64,000 bases of DNA from Oscillospiraceae bacterium (GCA_018110985.1 JAGAWT010000022.1:39166-103165); one strand, 5' to 3'. Numbered from the stretch's first letter, positions 16,372 to 25,368 are shown. Made by a program: numbers and translations. Notes: generated from the letters alone by a model not told the origin.

Positions 16372-16965
16372 ATGATCAATATAAACGAGGGCTATCTTAA
16401 AGAAACTGAAACGATCGATTACAAGAATCCGATCATACAGGATAAGGTTGAAGAAATTAAGCGCATTTCGCAGTCACAATTGAGTTACATTGAAAATGCA
16501 TACAGATTTGTAAGGGATGAAATACCTCATTCGTGGGACATCAGATCAGAAATTGTATCTCGCAAAGCAAGTGAGGTTCTGATAAACAAAACGGGTATCT
16601 GTTGGACAAAATCCTGCCTGCTTGCAGCATTGCTGCGAGCGAATGGAATCCCGGCAGGGATCTCCTATCAATCCCTTACAAGAGCTGATGACGATGACAG
16701 CGAGGGATATATTATTCATGCCCTCAACACTGTATTTATAAAAGAACTGAATAAGTGGATAAGGCTGGATGCAAGAGGAAATAAGGAGAATGTTCATGCT
16801 GAGTTTTCGCTATATGAAGAAAGATTGGCTTTTCCGATAAGAACCCAATTTGGCGAAGTTGATTATAGAGATAATAATACGGATTTAGATGAACGGTTGA
16901 TTACTATATTGAAAGAAAGCAAGAGAATTCTGGAGGTTTCAGCAAACTTTAATATGTATGAATAG
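16372..16965 (+). CDS. Transglutaminase-like domain protein
   Basis: A 197-residue protein with the papain-like transglutaminase triad: C77 in TGICWTKSCLLAALLRA, H116 in IIHALNTVFI, and D133 in WIRLDARGN. There is no signal peptide, so it probably acts in the cytoplasm as a peptidase, amidase or transferase; the function is not known. It is AT-richer than the polymerase before it and the YolD-like gene after it, and it separates those two genes that usually adjoin. This suggests later insertion. Confidence 0.82.
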   Translation: MININEGYLKETETIDYKNPIIQDKVEEIKRISQSQLSYIENAYRFVRDEIPHSWDIRSEIVSRKASEVLINKTGICWTKSCLLAALLRANGIPAGISYQSLTRADDDDSEGYIIHALNTVFIKELNKWIRLDARGNKENVHAEFSLYEERLAFPIRTQFGEVDYRDNNTDLDERLITILKESKRILEVSANFNMYE

Positions 16966-17004
16966 CACAACTTCCTGTTCTTTAGGCAAAGAGGTGAACC
17001 CACT

Positions 17005-17421
17005 ATGCCCGATAATTACGACGATATAAAACACCTCTCCCGTCCGCAGTATGACGATCTGCCCCCGATGTCAATGCACGACAGGGCGGCACAGTTCTCG
17101 CCCTTTGCGGCACTTGTTGGCTATGATGATGCCGTTGCCGAGACTGCAAGGCTGACCGACAAAAGGATAGAGCTTTCCGAAGAGCACATGGAGGAACTGG
17201 ACCGCATCACAGCCGGTATAAGGGAGATCATAGACACACGCCCCCTCCTGACCCTTACCCGCTTTGTCCCCGACAAAAGAAAGGATGGAGGCAGCTATGT
17301 TGACTTTACGGGGGAACTGCGGCGTATTGACGACATACAAAGGCTGTTTATCTTCACCGACAAAACAGAGATACCCATGGATGACATAATAGCCATAAGA
17401 CAGGGCAGCGGGCAGGGATAA
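17005..17421 (+). CDS. YolD-like family protein
   Basis: A 138-residue protein with the YolD-like signature: an N-terminal SMHDRAAQFSPFAALVGYDD region, a central helical segment, and a C-terminal SH3-like segment with RIDDIQRLFIFTD followed by MDDIIAIR. YolD-like proteins accompany UvrX-type Y-family polymerases in Firmicutes and are thought to assist translesion synthesis as a UmuD-like partner. The polymerase lies 0.7 kb upstream, separated by the transglutaminase-like gene. An AGAGGTG box precedes the start. Confidence 0.8.
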   Translation: MPDNYDDIKHLSRPQYDDLPPMSMHDRAAQFSPFAALVGYDDAVAETARLTDKRIELSEEHMEELDRITAGIREIIDTRPLLTLTRFVPDKRKDGGSYVDFTGELRRIDDIQRLFIFTDKTEIPMDDIIAIRQGSGQG

Positions 17422-17453
17422 GCGCTGCCCGCAAAGAAAACAGGGGTGATAAG

Positions 17454-18173
17454 ATGAAAAAGGAGATACTGAGATTTCTGGGGCGGGGCTCCGATCTTTC
17501 CGATGAACAGAACTGCGCATTCTTTACACAGGAAAACGAGCTTGTTCTCATCGGCTGCGGCGTGACCGCCTTCCACAAGTTAAGGCGGTTCGGTCTTAAG
17601 ACACTTGCGGGAACCTCTGATGCAGATGTGACCGTCCTTGTGACTCATACCCATTCCGCCCATACAGGCGGCATACCCATGTTGATACATTATGTGTACT
17701 GTATGCTTCACAAAAAGGTGACTGTGATAGCTCCGTCGGCGGAAGTGGCTGATGATCTGCGGCTCCTCATGGGAAGGCTGAACGGCTGCGAGGATGATGC
17801 CTACGATATCATCACCGCAGACAGGGCGGGGCGCAACTGGCTGGTACATTCCATCCCCACCGCCCATTCGCCTGAGCTTGAAGGCAGGTGTTTCGGCTAT
17901 CACCTGCTCATAAACGGCGAAAAGGTGATCTACACGGGGGATACTGCGGTCATAGAGCCCTTTCTCCCCTACCTCACCACAGGCTGCTTCCTTTACAGCG
18001 ATGCTGCCGCTTCTCCCACCACGATCCACATAAAGGCAGAGGAGCTAGTAAGAAAAACAGTGGGGCACGGGATCCGCCTGTACCTTATGCACACCGATGA
18101 TGAGGAAACGCTCAGTGCCTATATCAAGGAGCCTTATATCCGTTTTGCGCCTTTGTTTGAGGATAAGCAGTAA
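17454..18173 (+). CDS. Metallo-beta-lactamase fold hydrolase with altered metal motif
   Basis: A 239-residue metallo-beta-lactamase superfamily protein. The metal-binding motif reads THTHSAHTGG: H65 and H67 are present, but the aspartate of the usual HxHxDH is alanine (A69), followed by H70. Other ligand candidates are the histidine in TAHSPE, the aspartate in VIYTGDTAV and the histidine in LYLMHTDD. Family members are hydrolases or nucleases with two metals; loss of the aspartate would weaken the second site. GGGGTG precedes the ATG. It is followed after 5 bp by a perfect 12-bp hairpin. Confidence 0.8.
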   Translation: MKKEILRFLGRGSDLSDEQNCAFFTQENELVLIGCGVTAFHKLRRFGLKTLAGTSDADVTVLVTHTHSAHTGGIPMLIHYVYCMLHKKVTVIAPSAEVADDLRLLMGRLNGCEDDAYDIITADRAGRNWLVHSIPTAHSPELEGRCFGYHLLINGEKVIYTGDTAVIEPFLPYLTTGCFLYSDAAASPTTIHIKAEELVRKTVGHGIRLYLMHTDDEETLSAYIKEPYIRFAPLFEDKQ

Positions 18174-18178
18174 AATAT

Positions 18179-18206
18179 CACGGGCGGGTCAGACGACCCG
18201 CCCGTG
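18179..18206. terminator. Strong GC hairpin between convergent genes
   Basis: CACGGGCGGGTC (18179-18190) pairs perfectly with GACCCGCCCGTG (18195-18206) around AGAC. It starts 5 bp after the metallo-hydrolase stop. No long T-run follows on the plus strand; a short T-rich stretch follows on the minus strand. Confidence 0.65.
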
Positions 18207-18216
18207 TCCGTTCCTG

Positions 18217-20106
18217 TTATTTTCTACCTGCATGGTGCCTTTTCTTGCACTCATACATCATGGCATCCGCTGCCTTCATGGCAATGTCGATGTTCTCCCT
18301 GTCGGTTATGCAGAGGGCTGCATTCCCTATGCTGAGCCCCAGCTCAAAGGGTTCCTCATGGGAGCTGTTAAAGGCTTCCGTCATCTCGTTTACCCTGTCA
18401 GCGTAGCTGCCTGCATCCTCCTCATCCGGTATAACGACAACGAACTCATCCCCGCCGAATCGGGCACAGACCCCGTTCGGACCCGCTGCCCTGCTGACTA
18501 TATCTGCGGCTGCGATGATAGCCTTGTCACCCGTGTAATGACCGAAGGTATCGTTTATGGATTTCAGCTTGTCCAGATCGACGGAGAACAGAGTGAACCT
18601 TCCTGAGCCGCCTGTGGTAAGCTCCGACATCCTTATATAAAAGCCCCTGCGGTTGTAGATCCCTGTCATGGGGTCTCTCATGTGCATATCCGCCACCTTG
18701 GCATATGCCTTCTGAAGGCGTATCCTGGTCTTCAGCGTTTCAAATATCTGGCAGGTATTGGCAGCGAACCTCTGCGCAAAAAGATAGTTGAAGCCCTTGC
18801 TGTCTATGGCCTGACAGATATAACCCATGCTCTCCCCCTGATAGCTCATGGGAGCACACAGCAAAGCATCATATTCGTCGAGCACCGCTTCAAAGTCCGG
18901 GATGATCTCATCCTCTGCCACATCTTTGTCATAGGAATAGGTCTCGGGATGCTGTACCTCCTCCTCGTTTTTGCAACTCATTATCATTCTGATGCTTTTG
19001 TCGTACTGTGTGCCATCCTCATCGCCGTCATCATCCGAGAGTATACCCTTTTCCAGGCAGCACCATGCGGCACATTCACAGAATTCCGGCATCAGCCTTG
19101 AAAGATCCTCGTAGCTGTTGAGAGTACCCGTAAAGGCACTGTAACGGAACATTCTCCTTTCGTGCCGTTCCAGATTCTTGCGCTCTATATGCATATGCAT
19201 CAGCTTGTTCGCCCTCTCGCCCTCTGCCACGGGGACACAGCCGCAGGACTGGGACACTCTCAGGGCGTAGTGGATGACACTGAGCCTTTTTTCCGGCTTT
19301 TCCCCCTTCAGCAGGGTCTCAAGAAGGTCAAGAGCGGTATCCGCCATTCCCTCAAGGTCGCAGACAGCCGTAGTCAGGCGAGGGACATTGTACTTTTCCT
19401 CCTCTATACCGTCAAAGCCGCTGACGATAACATCTTCCGGTATCCTTATGTCTCTGTCCCTAAGATAATTGCTGACGGTGATAGCCTCCGTATCGTTGAC
19501 ACAAAGGATGGCATCGGGGGGCTCGGTCTCTCCGTCATAGAATCTGTCAAGGACTCCTGTGGTGGGAGCTTCCCAGAACTGACCGTAGCCGAAGCGTCCG
19601 GGGTCGAATTCTCTGCCGTTGTCCGCCAGCACCTTTTTGAAAACGGCGAGCCTTTCCTCGGAAAAGCTGTTGTCCTTTATCCCTCCGATAAAATTTATCC
19701 TCTTGGGCTTGTGTACCTCCACCATATGCCTCATCACCTGCTCAAAAGCCCCGCCGTAATCAAAGGTGATGCTCACGCAGTCAGGCACGTCCCTGTCGAT
19801 GCACACAAAAGGCAGACCCGTCTTTTTGGCATCACTGAGCACCTTTTCCCACACGCTGCCGCTCTTGATGGATTCGGGCATGAGTATAAGGCCGTCGTAC
19901 ACAGGCTTGTTGAGAAGGTCGAATATAGCCGTATCCGCATGGGTGTATTCTATTCCGTAGTAGGTAAAATTGGTCAGGACCACTACCTTGTACCCCCGTG
20001 ACACAGCCTCATCTACAAGGGCGTGCATGGAGTTCTGGGTACCCGTATCTATTATGGTCGCACAAACAATGCCTATGACCTTGTGTCTGCTTTCATTCTT
20101 CATCAT
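18217..20106 (-). CDS. LacI-type sugar-binding domain fused to a GGDEF diguanylate cyclase
   Basis: A 629-residue cytoplasmic sensor. Residues 8-290 are a periplasmic-binding-protein-like domain of the LacI/GalR type (VIGIVCATIIDTGTQNSMH, DAILCVNDTEAITV, VIVSGFDGIEEEKY), but the DNA-binding headpiece is missing. A central region of about 150 residues with a GAF-like feel links to the C-terminal cyclase, whose active site GGDEF is intact at 551-555. No RxxD inhibitory site is seen five residues before it. There is no signal peptide or membrane segment. I infer that a sugar or similar small ligand controls cyclic-di-GMP synthesis. It is divergent from MmcQ-GH3. Confidence 0.9.
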   Translation of the reverse strand: MMKNESRHKVIGIVCATIIDTGTQNSMHALVDEAVSRGYKVVVLTNFTYYGIEYTHADTAIFDLLNKPVYDGLILMPESIKSGSVWEKVLSDAKKTGLPFVCIDRDVPDCVSITFDYGGAFEQVMRHMVEVHKPKRINFIGGIKDNSFSEERLAVFKKVLADNGREFDPGRFGYGQFWEAPTTGVLDRFYDGETEPPDAILCVNDTEAITVSNYLRDRDIRIPEDVIVSGFDGIEEEKYNVPRLTTAVCDLEGMADTALDLLETLLKGEKPEKRLSVIHYALRVSQSCGCVPVAEGERANKLMHMHIERKNLERHERRMFRYSAFTGTLNSYEDLSRLMPEFCECAAWCCLEKGILSDDDGDEDGTQYDKSIRMIMSCKNEEEVQHPETYSYDKDVAEDEIIPDFEAVLDEYDALLCAPMSYQGESMGYICQAIDSKGFNYLFAQRFAANTCQIFETLKTRIRLQKAYAKVADMHMRDPMTGIYNRRGFYIRMSELTTGGSGRFTLFSVDLDKLKSINDTFGHYTGDKAIIAAADIVSRAAGPNGVCARFGGDEFVVVIPDEEDAGSYADRVNEMTEAFNSSHEEPFELGLSIGNAALCITDRENIDIAMKAADAMMYECKKRHHAGRK

Positions 20107-20293
20107 TTATATGCCTGCCTTGACAGTAATATATGTATACACCCGTATATCATTATTTTATCAGTTATTTGCAAAGAATACAATTATATAAACCTAACAA
20201 ATATATAACGGCGTTTTTAGTGAATTTTCCGGAGCGGCAGCCTGCTCTCACGGGAACCTGTCAACAGGATATTTACGCAACGTGCATCTGCCC

Positions 20294-20322
20294 TTGACAT
20301 TATCACGAAAGCGTGATATAAT
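20294..20322 (+). promoter_or_regulatory. Consensus promoter of the mmcQ-GH3 operon with internal palindrome
   Basis: TTGACA (20294-20299) and TATAAT (20317-20322) are 17 bp apart. Between and overlapping them is the perfect palindrome TATCACG-AAAG-CGTGATA (20301-20318), positioned where a repressor would block RNA polymerase. Confidence 0.7.
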
Positions 20323-20350
20323 CTGAAAAATCATGTCGGGAGATGGTTTC

Positions 20351-20758
20351 ATGAACAAGCCGGAACATTCACTGCGCAATGAGGTCCTTTCCTATGCCAA
20401 AAGCAGGTACGGCACAGACCCGGAGTACCTGTGGACAAGGTTCCCCGATTATGCGGTAATGCGGCACAGCGACAACAGCAAATGGTACGGTATCATCATG
20501 AACATAGACTATTCCAAAATAGACAGAGAAAAAAGCGGGACGGTGGATATTCTTGATATAAAGCTGACAGATCCTCTTTACAGGGATATGCTTGCCGAAC
20601 AGAAGGGCTTTTACAGAGGCTACCATATCAGCAGAGGGAACTGGCTCACGGCGGTGCTTGACGGCACCGTGAACATAAAGGAAGTAAAAAGGCTCCTTGA
20701 CATGAGCTTTGAGGCAACATCAGTAAAGAAGAAAAAGAACGGTGAACATAAGACATGA
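20351..20758 (+). CDS. MmcQ/YjbR family protein
   Basis: A 135-residue protein of the MmcQ/YjbR family (double-wing DNA-binding fold). Typical elements are the N-terminal RNEVLSYAKSRYGTDPEYLW, the central NSKWYGIIMNI and the late GYHISRGNWLTAVLDG, followed by the helix for the C terminus (LLDMSFEAT). Members are small and usually of unknown role. The ATG at 20351 follows GGGAG; the earlier in-frame ATG at 20333 has no ribosome binding site. The glycosidase starts 15 bp after its stop, so both share the promoter at 20294-20322. Confidence 0.85.
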   Translation: MNKPEHSLRNEVLSYAKSRYGTDPEYLWTRFPDYAVMRHSDNSKWYGIIMNIDYSKIDREKSGTVDILDIKLTDPLYRDMLAEQKGFYRGYHISRGNWLTAVLDGTVNIKEVKRLLDMSFEATSVKKKKNGEHKT

Positions 20759-20772
20759 CGGAGGGTACACAC

Positions 20773-23520
20773 ATGGACAGATTTGAAAAGCGTGCCGCAG
20801 AGATAGTTTCAAGGCTTGAGACCGAGGAAAAGCTCGGACTGCTCTCCACCCACCATTTTAGGATCGGCAGAATGTGCATGGAGGAGTTCTACATAGGCAC
20901 GGAAGTGGCAAGAGGATATGTGGGGAGAGAGCCCGAAAAGGTGTCAACCGTATTCCCGCAGCCCATAGGACTGGCATCCACCTTTGACAGAGAGCTTCTT
21001 GAAAAGCTGGGAAGGATAGCGGGTCTTGAAGCGAGAGCCTACTACAACAGGGACAGAAAAGGCGGACTTATGCTCTGGGGGCCTACGGTTGATATGGAGC
21101 GTGACCCCCGCTGGGGGCGCACTGAGGAAGCCTACGGCGAGGATGTTTTCCTCACGGGAGAGCTGAGCGCTGCCTATACAAGGGGAATGGCGGATGAGGG
21201 AGAGGACGGCACCTACATGACAGTCCCCACCCTGAAGCATTTCTGCGCCGACAACAACGAGGAGGGCAGAGGTCACTGCGATGCCTATCTTCCTCCGAGA
21301 CTAAAGCACGAATATTACTATGCGGCCTTTGAGAATGCAGTGGTAAACGGCGGCGCCCGCAGCATGATGGCAGCCTACAACGAAATAAACGGTCAGCCTG
21401 CCATTATGAACGGAGAGATGGAGAGCATAGTCAAGGATGAGTGGGGACTGTGGTTCACGGTGAGCGACGGCGGAGACCTTTCACAGAATGTCACCTACCA
21501 CAAATACTGTGACGATATGTCAGATGCATTTGCTCTTTCCCTTAAAGGCGGCTGCGACATCATGACGGATGATGCGGAAATGGTCCGTGAAGCAGCGAAA
21601 AAAGCTCTCGAAAAGGGGATCGTCACCGAAGAAGATATAGACCGCTCCCTTGTGCGCACCCTTGCCGCAAGACTGAGAACGGGGCAGGAACTGGATGGAA
21701 CAAAGCTCACGGACAGGTTCGATCATATAGACATGAGCGTGGTGGACTGCGAGAGCCACAGGGGGATAAACCGCAGAGCAGCGGAGGAACAGCTGGTACT
21801 GCTGAAAAACGACGGTCTGCTCCCGCTAAAAGGCACACCCGATACCATAGCCGTCCTGGGGCCTATGGCGGATGAGAACCACAGAGACTGGTACACAGGC
21901 TACCCCGCCTATGAGACCACTGTCCTGGAGGCCGTAAAGGAAGCCTTTCCCCGCAGCAGAGTGATCTCTCACCCTCTCTGGGACAAAGTCATCCTGAAAA
22001 CACAGGACGGAAGGCTGCTTTCGGTAAATGATGCAGGAGAAGCCTTTCTCTGCGGGGAAAGCGCCCCGACAGACAACAGTGTATTCTTCCTTCAGGACTG
22101 GGGAGAAAACTGGAAAAACCTTTACAGTCCTTCAAAGGGGCGCTATCTCAGGCTGTCCGAAGACGGGACTCTCAGGCTCCACAACAGAAAGATATACGAC
22201 TGGTTCACACGGGAGACTTTCAACTTCCGTCAGGTCGGTGAAAACAAGGTCATCATAGAAGAATTTCTGAACCACCGCAGACTCACCGTCACAAAAGAGG
22301 GCAGGCTCATTTTTAAGGCAGGTCCCGTGTCAGAAGAAAACACCTTTACGGCGGAGATCGTCGAAAAAGGGACAAAGGCAGCAGAGGAGCTTGCAAAGGA
22401 TGCCGACCTTGTTATCTACTGCACGGGGAACCACCCTGTTCAGACCGCAAAGGAATGTTATGACAGGAAGACCCTTGCCCTGAACATACAGGAGGGAATG
22501 GCAGTCCGCCTCGGAAAGCACAGCAAAAAACTGATGCTGATGCTGATATCAAGCTATCCCTATGCTGTCTGTGAAGAGAGCAGAGCCGCAGATGCGGTGA
22601 TGTGGTCATCCCATGCGGGTGCGGAGCTGGGAAATGTGATCGCCGCTGCCGTAAAGGGAGATATATCCCCCACAGGCAGGCTGCCCATGACATGGTACCG
22701 TTCGGAGCTCGATCTCCCGGACATACTGAATTATGACATAGAGACCGCAGGCAGCACCTATATGTATTTCGGGGGAACTCCCCTGTACCCCTTCGGCTAC
22801 GGGCTCACATACTCCGGGTTCAGCTACGGCAGGCTGCGCATAGAGGAAAATGGGGACAGGCTGACGGCATACACAGACATCACCAACACATCCGACAGGG
22901 ACGGCACGGAAACTGTCCAGATCTACTTCACCGTTGAGGATTCTGCCGTGAAAAGAGCGTCCAAAAAGCTCTGCGGCTTTGAGCGTGTCTTTGTAAAAAG
23001 CGGAGAGACCGTGACCGCCGCCGTAAGCATACCCCGATATATCCTGAGGATATACGATGTGCGCTGCGGGAAGATGATAGTGGAGGACGGCATCTACACC
23101 TTTATGGCAGGCTCCTCGTCCGCACATATACACAGCACCGCAGAGCACCGTGTAAAGGGCGCCCTGCTGTCGAAAAGGGAAAGCTCATTTTCGTCTGCTG
23201 CCTTTGACAGGGGCGAAAACATCCGCATTTACCGCTCAAAACGCACGGGAAAGGATGCCGTACGACCCACTGCATATTCGGGAACAGCGGTCTACGGCGG
23301 CATAGACGGGGCAAGGCAGGTCACATTGAAGGTCTCATCCCTTATGGGGTCAAGAAAGCTGACGGTATCCTCCGGAGAGGATATACATGAGGCGATAGTT
23401 CCCCCCTGTGATTCCTATGACGACACAAGAGACTTCACCTTTTCCTTTGAAAAGCCTGTGACTGAGCTGGAAGTCACTCTTGCGGAGGGCATGAGCCTGT
23501 CCCGCATAGAAACAAGATAG
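20773..23520 (+). CDS. Glycoside hydrolase family 3 enzyme with inserted beta-rich domain
   Basis: A 915-residue beta-glycosidase of family GH3, probably intracellular since no signal peptide is present. The TIM barrel (20-310) contains GPTVDMERDPRWGRTEEAYGE, KHF at 155-157 and the nucleophile D232 in TVSDGGD. The alpha/beta sandwich starts near 335 (EQLVLLKNDGLLPL). At about 402-530 a segment is inserted with three repeats of the type L-x-V/L-x-x-x-G-x-L (RLLSVNDAG, YLRLSEDGTL, RLTVTKEGRL), like a fascin or ricin-type trefoil. A fibronectin-III-like domain (about 690-790) and a 120-residue C-terminal extension follow. The start at 20773 has GGAGGG. It likely cleaves glucosides or xylosides imported as oligosaccharides. 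Confidence 0.92.
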   Translation: MDRFEKRAAEIVSRLETEEKLGLLSTHHFRIGRMCMEEFYIGTEVARGYVGREPEKVSTVFPQPIGLASTFDRELLEKLGRIAGLEARAYYNRDRKGGLMLWGPTVDMERDPRWGRTEEAYGEDVFLTGELSAAYTRGMADEGEDGTYMTVPTLKHFCADNNEEGRGHCDAYLPPRLKHEYYYAAFENAVVNGGARSMMAAYNEINGQPAIMNGEMESIVKDEWGLWFTVSDGGDLSQNVTYHKYCDDMSDAFALSLKGGCDIMTDDAEMVREAAKKALEKGIVTEEDIDRSLVRTLAARLRTGQELDGTKLTDRFDHIDMSVVDCESHRGINRRAAEEQLVLLKNDGLLPLKGTPDTIAVLGPMADENHRDWYTGYPAYETTVLEAVKEAFPRSRVISHPLWDKVILKTQDGRLLSVNDAGEAFLCGESAPTDNSVFFLQDWGENWKNLYSPSKGRYLRLSEDGTLRLHNRKIYDWFTRETFNFRQVGENKVIIEEFLNHRRLTVTKEGRLIFKAGPVSEENTFTAEIVEKGTKAAEELAKDADLVIYCTGNHPVQTAKECYDRKTLALNIQEGMAVRLGKHSKKLMLMLISSYPYAVCEESRAADAVMWSSHAGAELGNVIAAAVKGDISPTGRLPMTWYRSELDLPDILNYDIETAGSTYMYFGGTPLYPFGYGLTYSGFSYGRLRIEENGDRLTAYTDITNTSDRDGTETVQIYFTVEDSAVKRASKKLCGFERVFVKSGETVTAAVSIPRYILRIYDVRCGKMIVEDGIYTFMAGSSSAHIHSTAEHRVKGALLSKRESSFSSAAFDRGENIRIYRSKRTGKDAVRPTAYSGTAVYGGIDGARQVTLKVSSLMGSRKLTVSSGEDIHEAIVPPCDSYDDTRDFTFSFEKPVTELEVTLAEGMSLSRIETR

Positions 23521-23532
23521 TTTTTTCAGACA

Positions 23533-23570
23533 GACCCGGAGGGCTTTTCTTCCGGGTCATTTATTTATCA
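23533..23570 (+). terminator. Intrinsic terminator after the GH3 gene
   Basis: GACCCGGA (23533-23540) pairs with TCCGGGTC (23551-23558), followed by an AT-rich stretch with short T-runs. Confidence 0.65.
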
Positions 23571-23599
23571 TTGACAAATTGTTAAACACAGGTTATAAT
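23571..23599 (+). promoter_or_regulatory. Consensus promoter of the REC-GGDEF-EAL/HPt operon
   Basis: TTGACA (23571-23576) and TATAAT (23594-23599) are spaced by exactly 17 bp, directly after the GH3 terminator and 72 bp before the start codon. Confidence 0.8.
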
Positions 23600-23670
23600 C
23601 ATAATAAAGATACGATTTCCGTATCCCCTTGCAGTTTTGGTGTAAGGGTCATTGGTGGGGAGGAACAGGT

Positions 23671-25368
23671 ATGCAGGAGCTTCTTAAACGCAAAAAAGGA
23701 CTTCACAGAAAGGTAATAATAGTGGATGATGAGTTCATCCAGCGTGAAATGCTTGGGGCTATGCTCTCCGACCTGTACGAGGTGGATTTTGCCGAAAACG
23801 GTGCGGTGGCTCTTGAAATGATACGGCGGGAGCAGAATACCCTCTCCCTGATAATACTGGATCTGCATATGCCGGAGATGGACGGCTACAGCCTTCTTTC
23901 CGTCATAAAGAATGAACCGGAACTCAGCCGCATTCCCGTGATAGTGCTGACCTCCGAAAGGGAGGCAGAGGCAAAAAGCCTGCGCATGGGTGCATCGGAC
24001 TTTATCACCAAGCCCTATGATATGCCTGATGTGATACGGGCGAGAGTCAGCCGTTCCATAGAGCTGGCAGAAAACAGCATCATAATCCACGAGACCGAAA
24101 GAGACGAGCTTACAGGCCTTTTTCACAAGGAATTCTTCTTTGAATACGGCAAGATGGTGGATAAGCAGAACGACTATGCCCCCATGGATGCCATTGTTCT
24201 GGATGTGAACCGCTTTCATGTGATAAACGAGCTCTACGGCCGCAGCTACGGTGACCTTGTGCTGAGAAGGCTGGGGAACTTCATACACGACATTGTAAAC
24301 GGTTCGGGCGGGCTCGCCTGCCGCAGCGACAGCAACTGCTTCTATGTGTACATCCCCCACAGCGATGATATAGACGGTCTGCTAAACAAGTATACCGAAC
24401 TCCTGAAAAAAATCATAGGAGACAGCAAGATAAGCATTAGGATAGGCGCCTGCTCCGACGACAGGACAGAGCTTGATATGGAGCAGCGCTTTGACAGGGC
24501 ACGCCTTGCGTGCAGGAAGCTCCGCAGAACGTACACCACATCTTTCAGCATATACGACTCGGTGCTGCACGACAAGGAGCTCCACTCCGAGAGGCTCATA
24601 AGCGACATGGACAGGGCTCTTGAAGAAAAGCAGTTCATAGTCGTGTATCAGCCGAAATATGATATCAGAGGGGATAAGCCTATACTCTCCAGTGCAGAGG
24701 CACTTGTAAGGTGGAAGCACCCCGATCTCGGTATGATAGGTCCCGGAGAGTTCATCTCACTTTTCGAGGACAACGGTCTTATACAGAAGCTGGACCGCTA
24801 TGTGTGGAGCGAGACTGCCGCAAATATCCGCAGCTGGAAGGAATGCTTCGGTCATAGCGTGCCTGTTTCGGTAAATGTTTCAAGGGTGGATATATTCAAT
24901 CCCCTGCTGTCGGAGATACTGACCGGCATTATGAAAACGGCAGGGCTTGAAAACGGAGAGCTGCTGCTGGAGATAACCGAATCCGCCTACACCGACAATT
25001 CCGAGCGCATAATCGACACTGTATCGTCACTGAGGCAGATGGGCTTCAGGATAGAAATGGATGATTTCGGCTGCGGCTATTCCTCCCTGAATATGCTCAC
25101 ATCTCTCCCCATAGATGCGCTGAAGCTCGATATGAAATTTATACACAATATCTGTGTTTCACCGAAGGATCTTCGCCTTGTAGAGATCATGATAGAAATC
25201 GCCCGTCTTCTGGAGGTGCCTGTGATCGCCGAGGGAGTTGAGACCGCAGAACAAATGGAGCTGCTGAAAAATGCAGGCTGCGACATAATACAGGGCTACT
25301 ATTTTTCAAGACCCCTCCCTCCGGAGGATTTTGCAAAGCTCTTGGAAAAGGAGAAGGAAAATGCTTAG
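23671..25368 (+). CDS. Response regulator with degenerate GGDEF and active-looking EAL domain
   Basis: A 565-residue cyclic-di-GMP phosphodiesterase candidate. The receiver domain (12-130) has DD at 19-20, the phosphoacceptor D64 in LDLHMPEMDG and K114. The GGDEF domain (about 140-300) has lost its signature (RSDSNCF at 218-224), so it should not make cyclic-di-GMP. The EAL domain (about 305-560) keeps AEALVRW (343-347), LEITES (E435), DDFG (464-467) and IAEGVE, all needed for hydrolysis. The start at 23671 follows GGGGAGG. The downstream HPt gene overlaps its last codons, suggesting a phosphorelay partner. Confidence 0.93.
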   Translation: MQELLKRKKGLHRKVIIVDDEFIQREMLGAMLSDLYEVDFAENGAVALEMIRREQNTLSLIILDLHMPEMDGYSLLSVIKNEPELSRIPVIVLTSEREAEAKSLRMGASDFITKPYDMPDVIRARVSRSIELAENSIIIHETERDELTGLFHKEFFFEYGKMVDKQNDYAPMDAIVLDVNRFHVINELYGRSYGDLVLRRLGNFIHDIVNGSGGLACRSDSNCFYVYIPHSDDIDGLLNKYTELLKKIIGDSKISIRIGACSDDRTELDMEQRFDRARLACRKLRRTYTTSFSIYDSVLHDKELHSERLISDMDRALEEKQFIVVYQPKYDIRGDKPILSSAEALVRWKHPDLGMIGPGEFISLFEDNGLIQKLDRYVWSETAANIRSWKECFGHSVPVSVNVSRVDIFNPLLSEILTGIMKTAGLENGELLLEITESAYTDNSERIIDTVSSLRQMGFRIEMDDFGCGYSSLNMLTSLPIDALKLDMKFIHNICVSPKDLRLVEIMIEIARLLEVPVIAEGVETAEQMELLKNAGCDIIQGYYFSRPLPPEDFAKLLEKEKENA

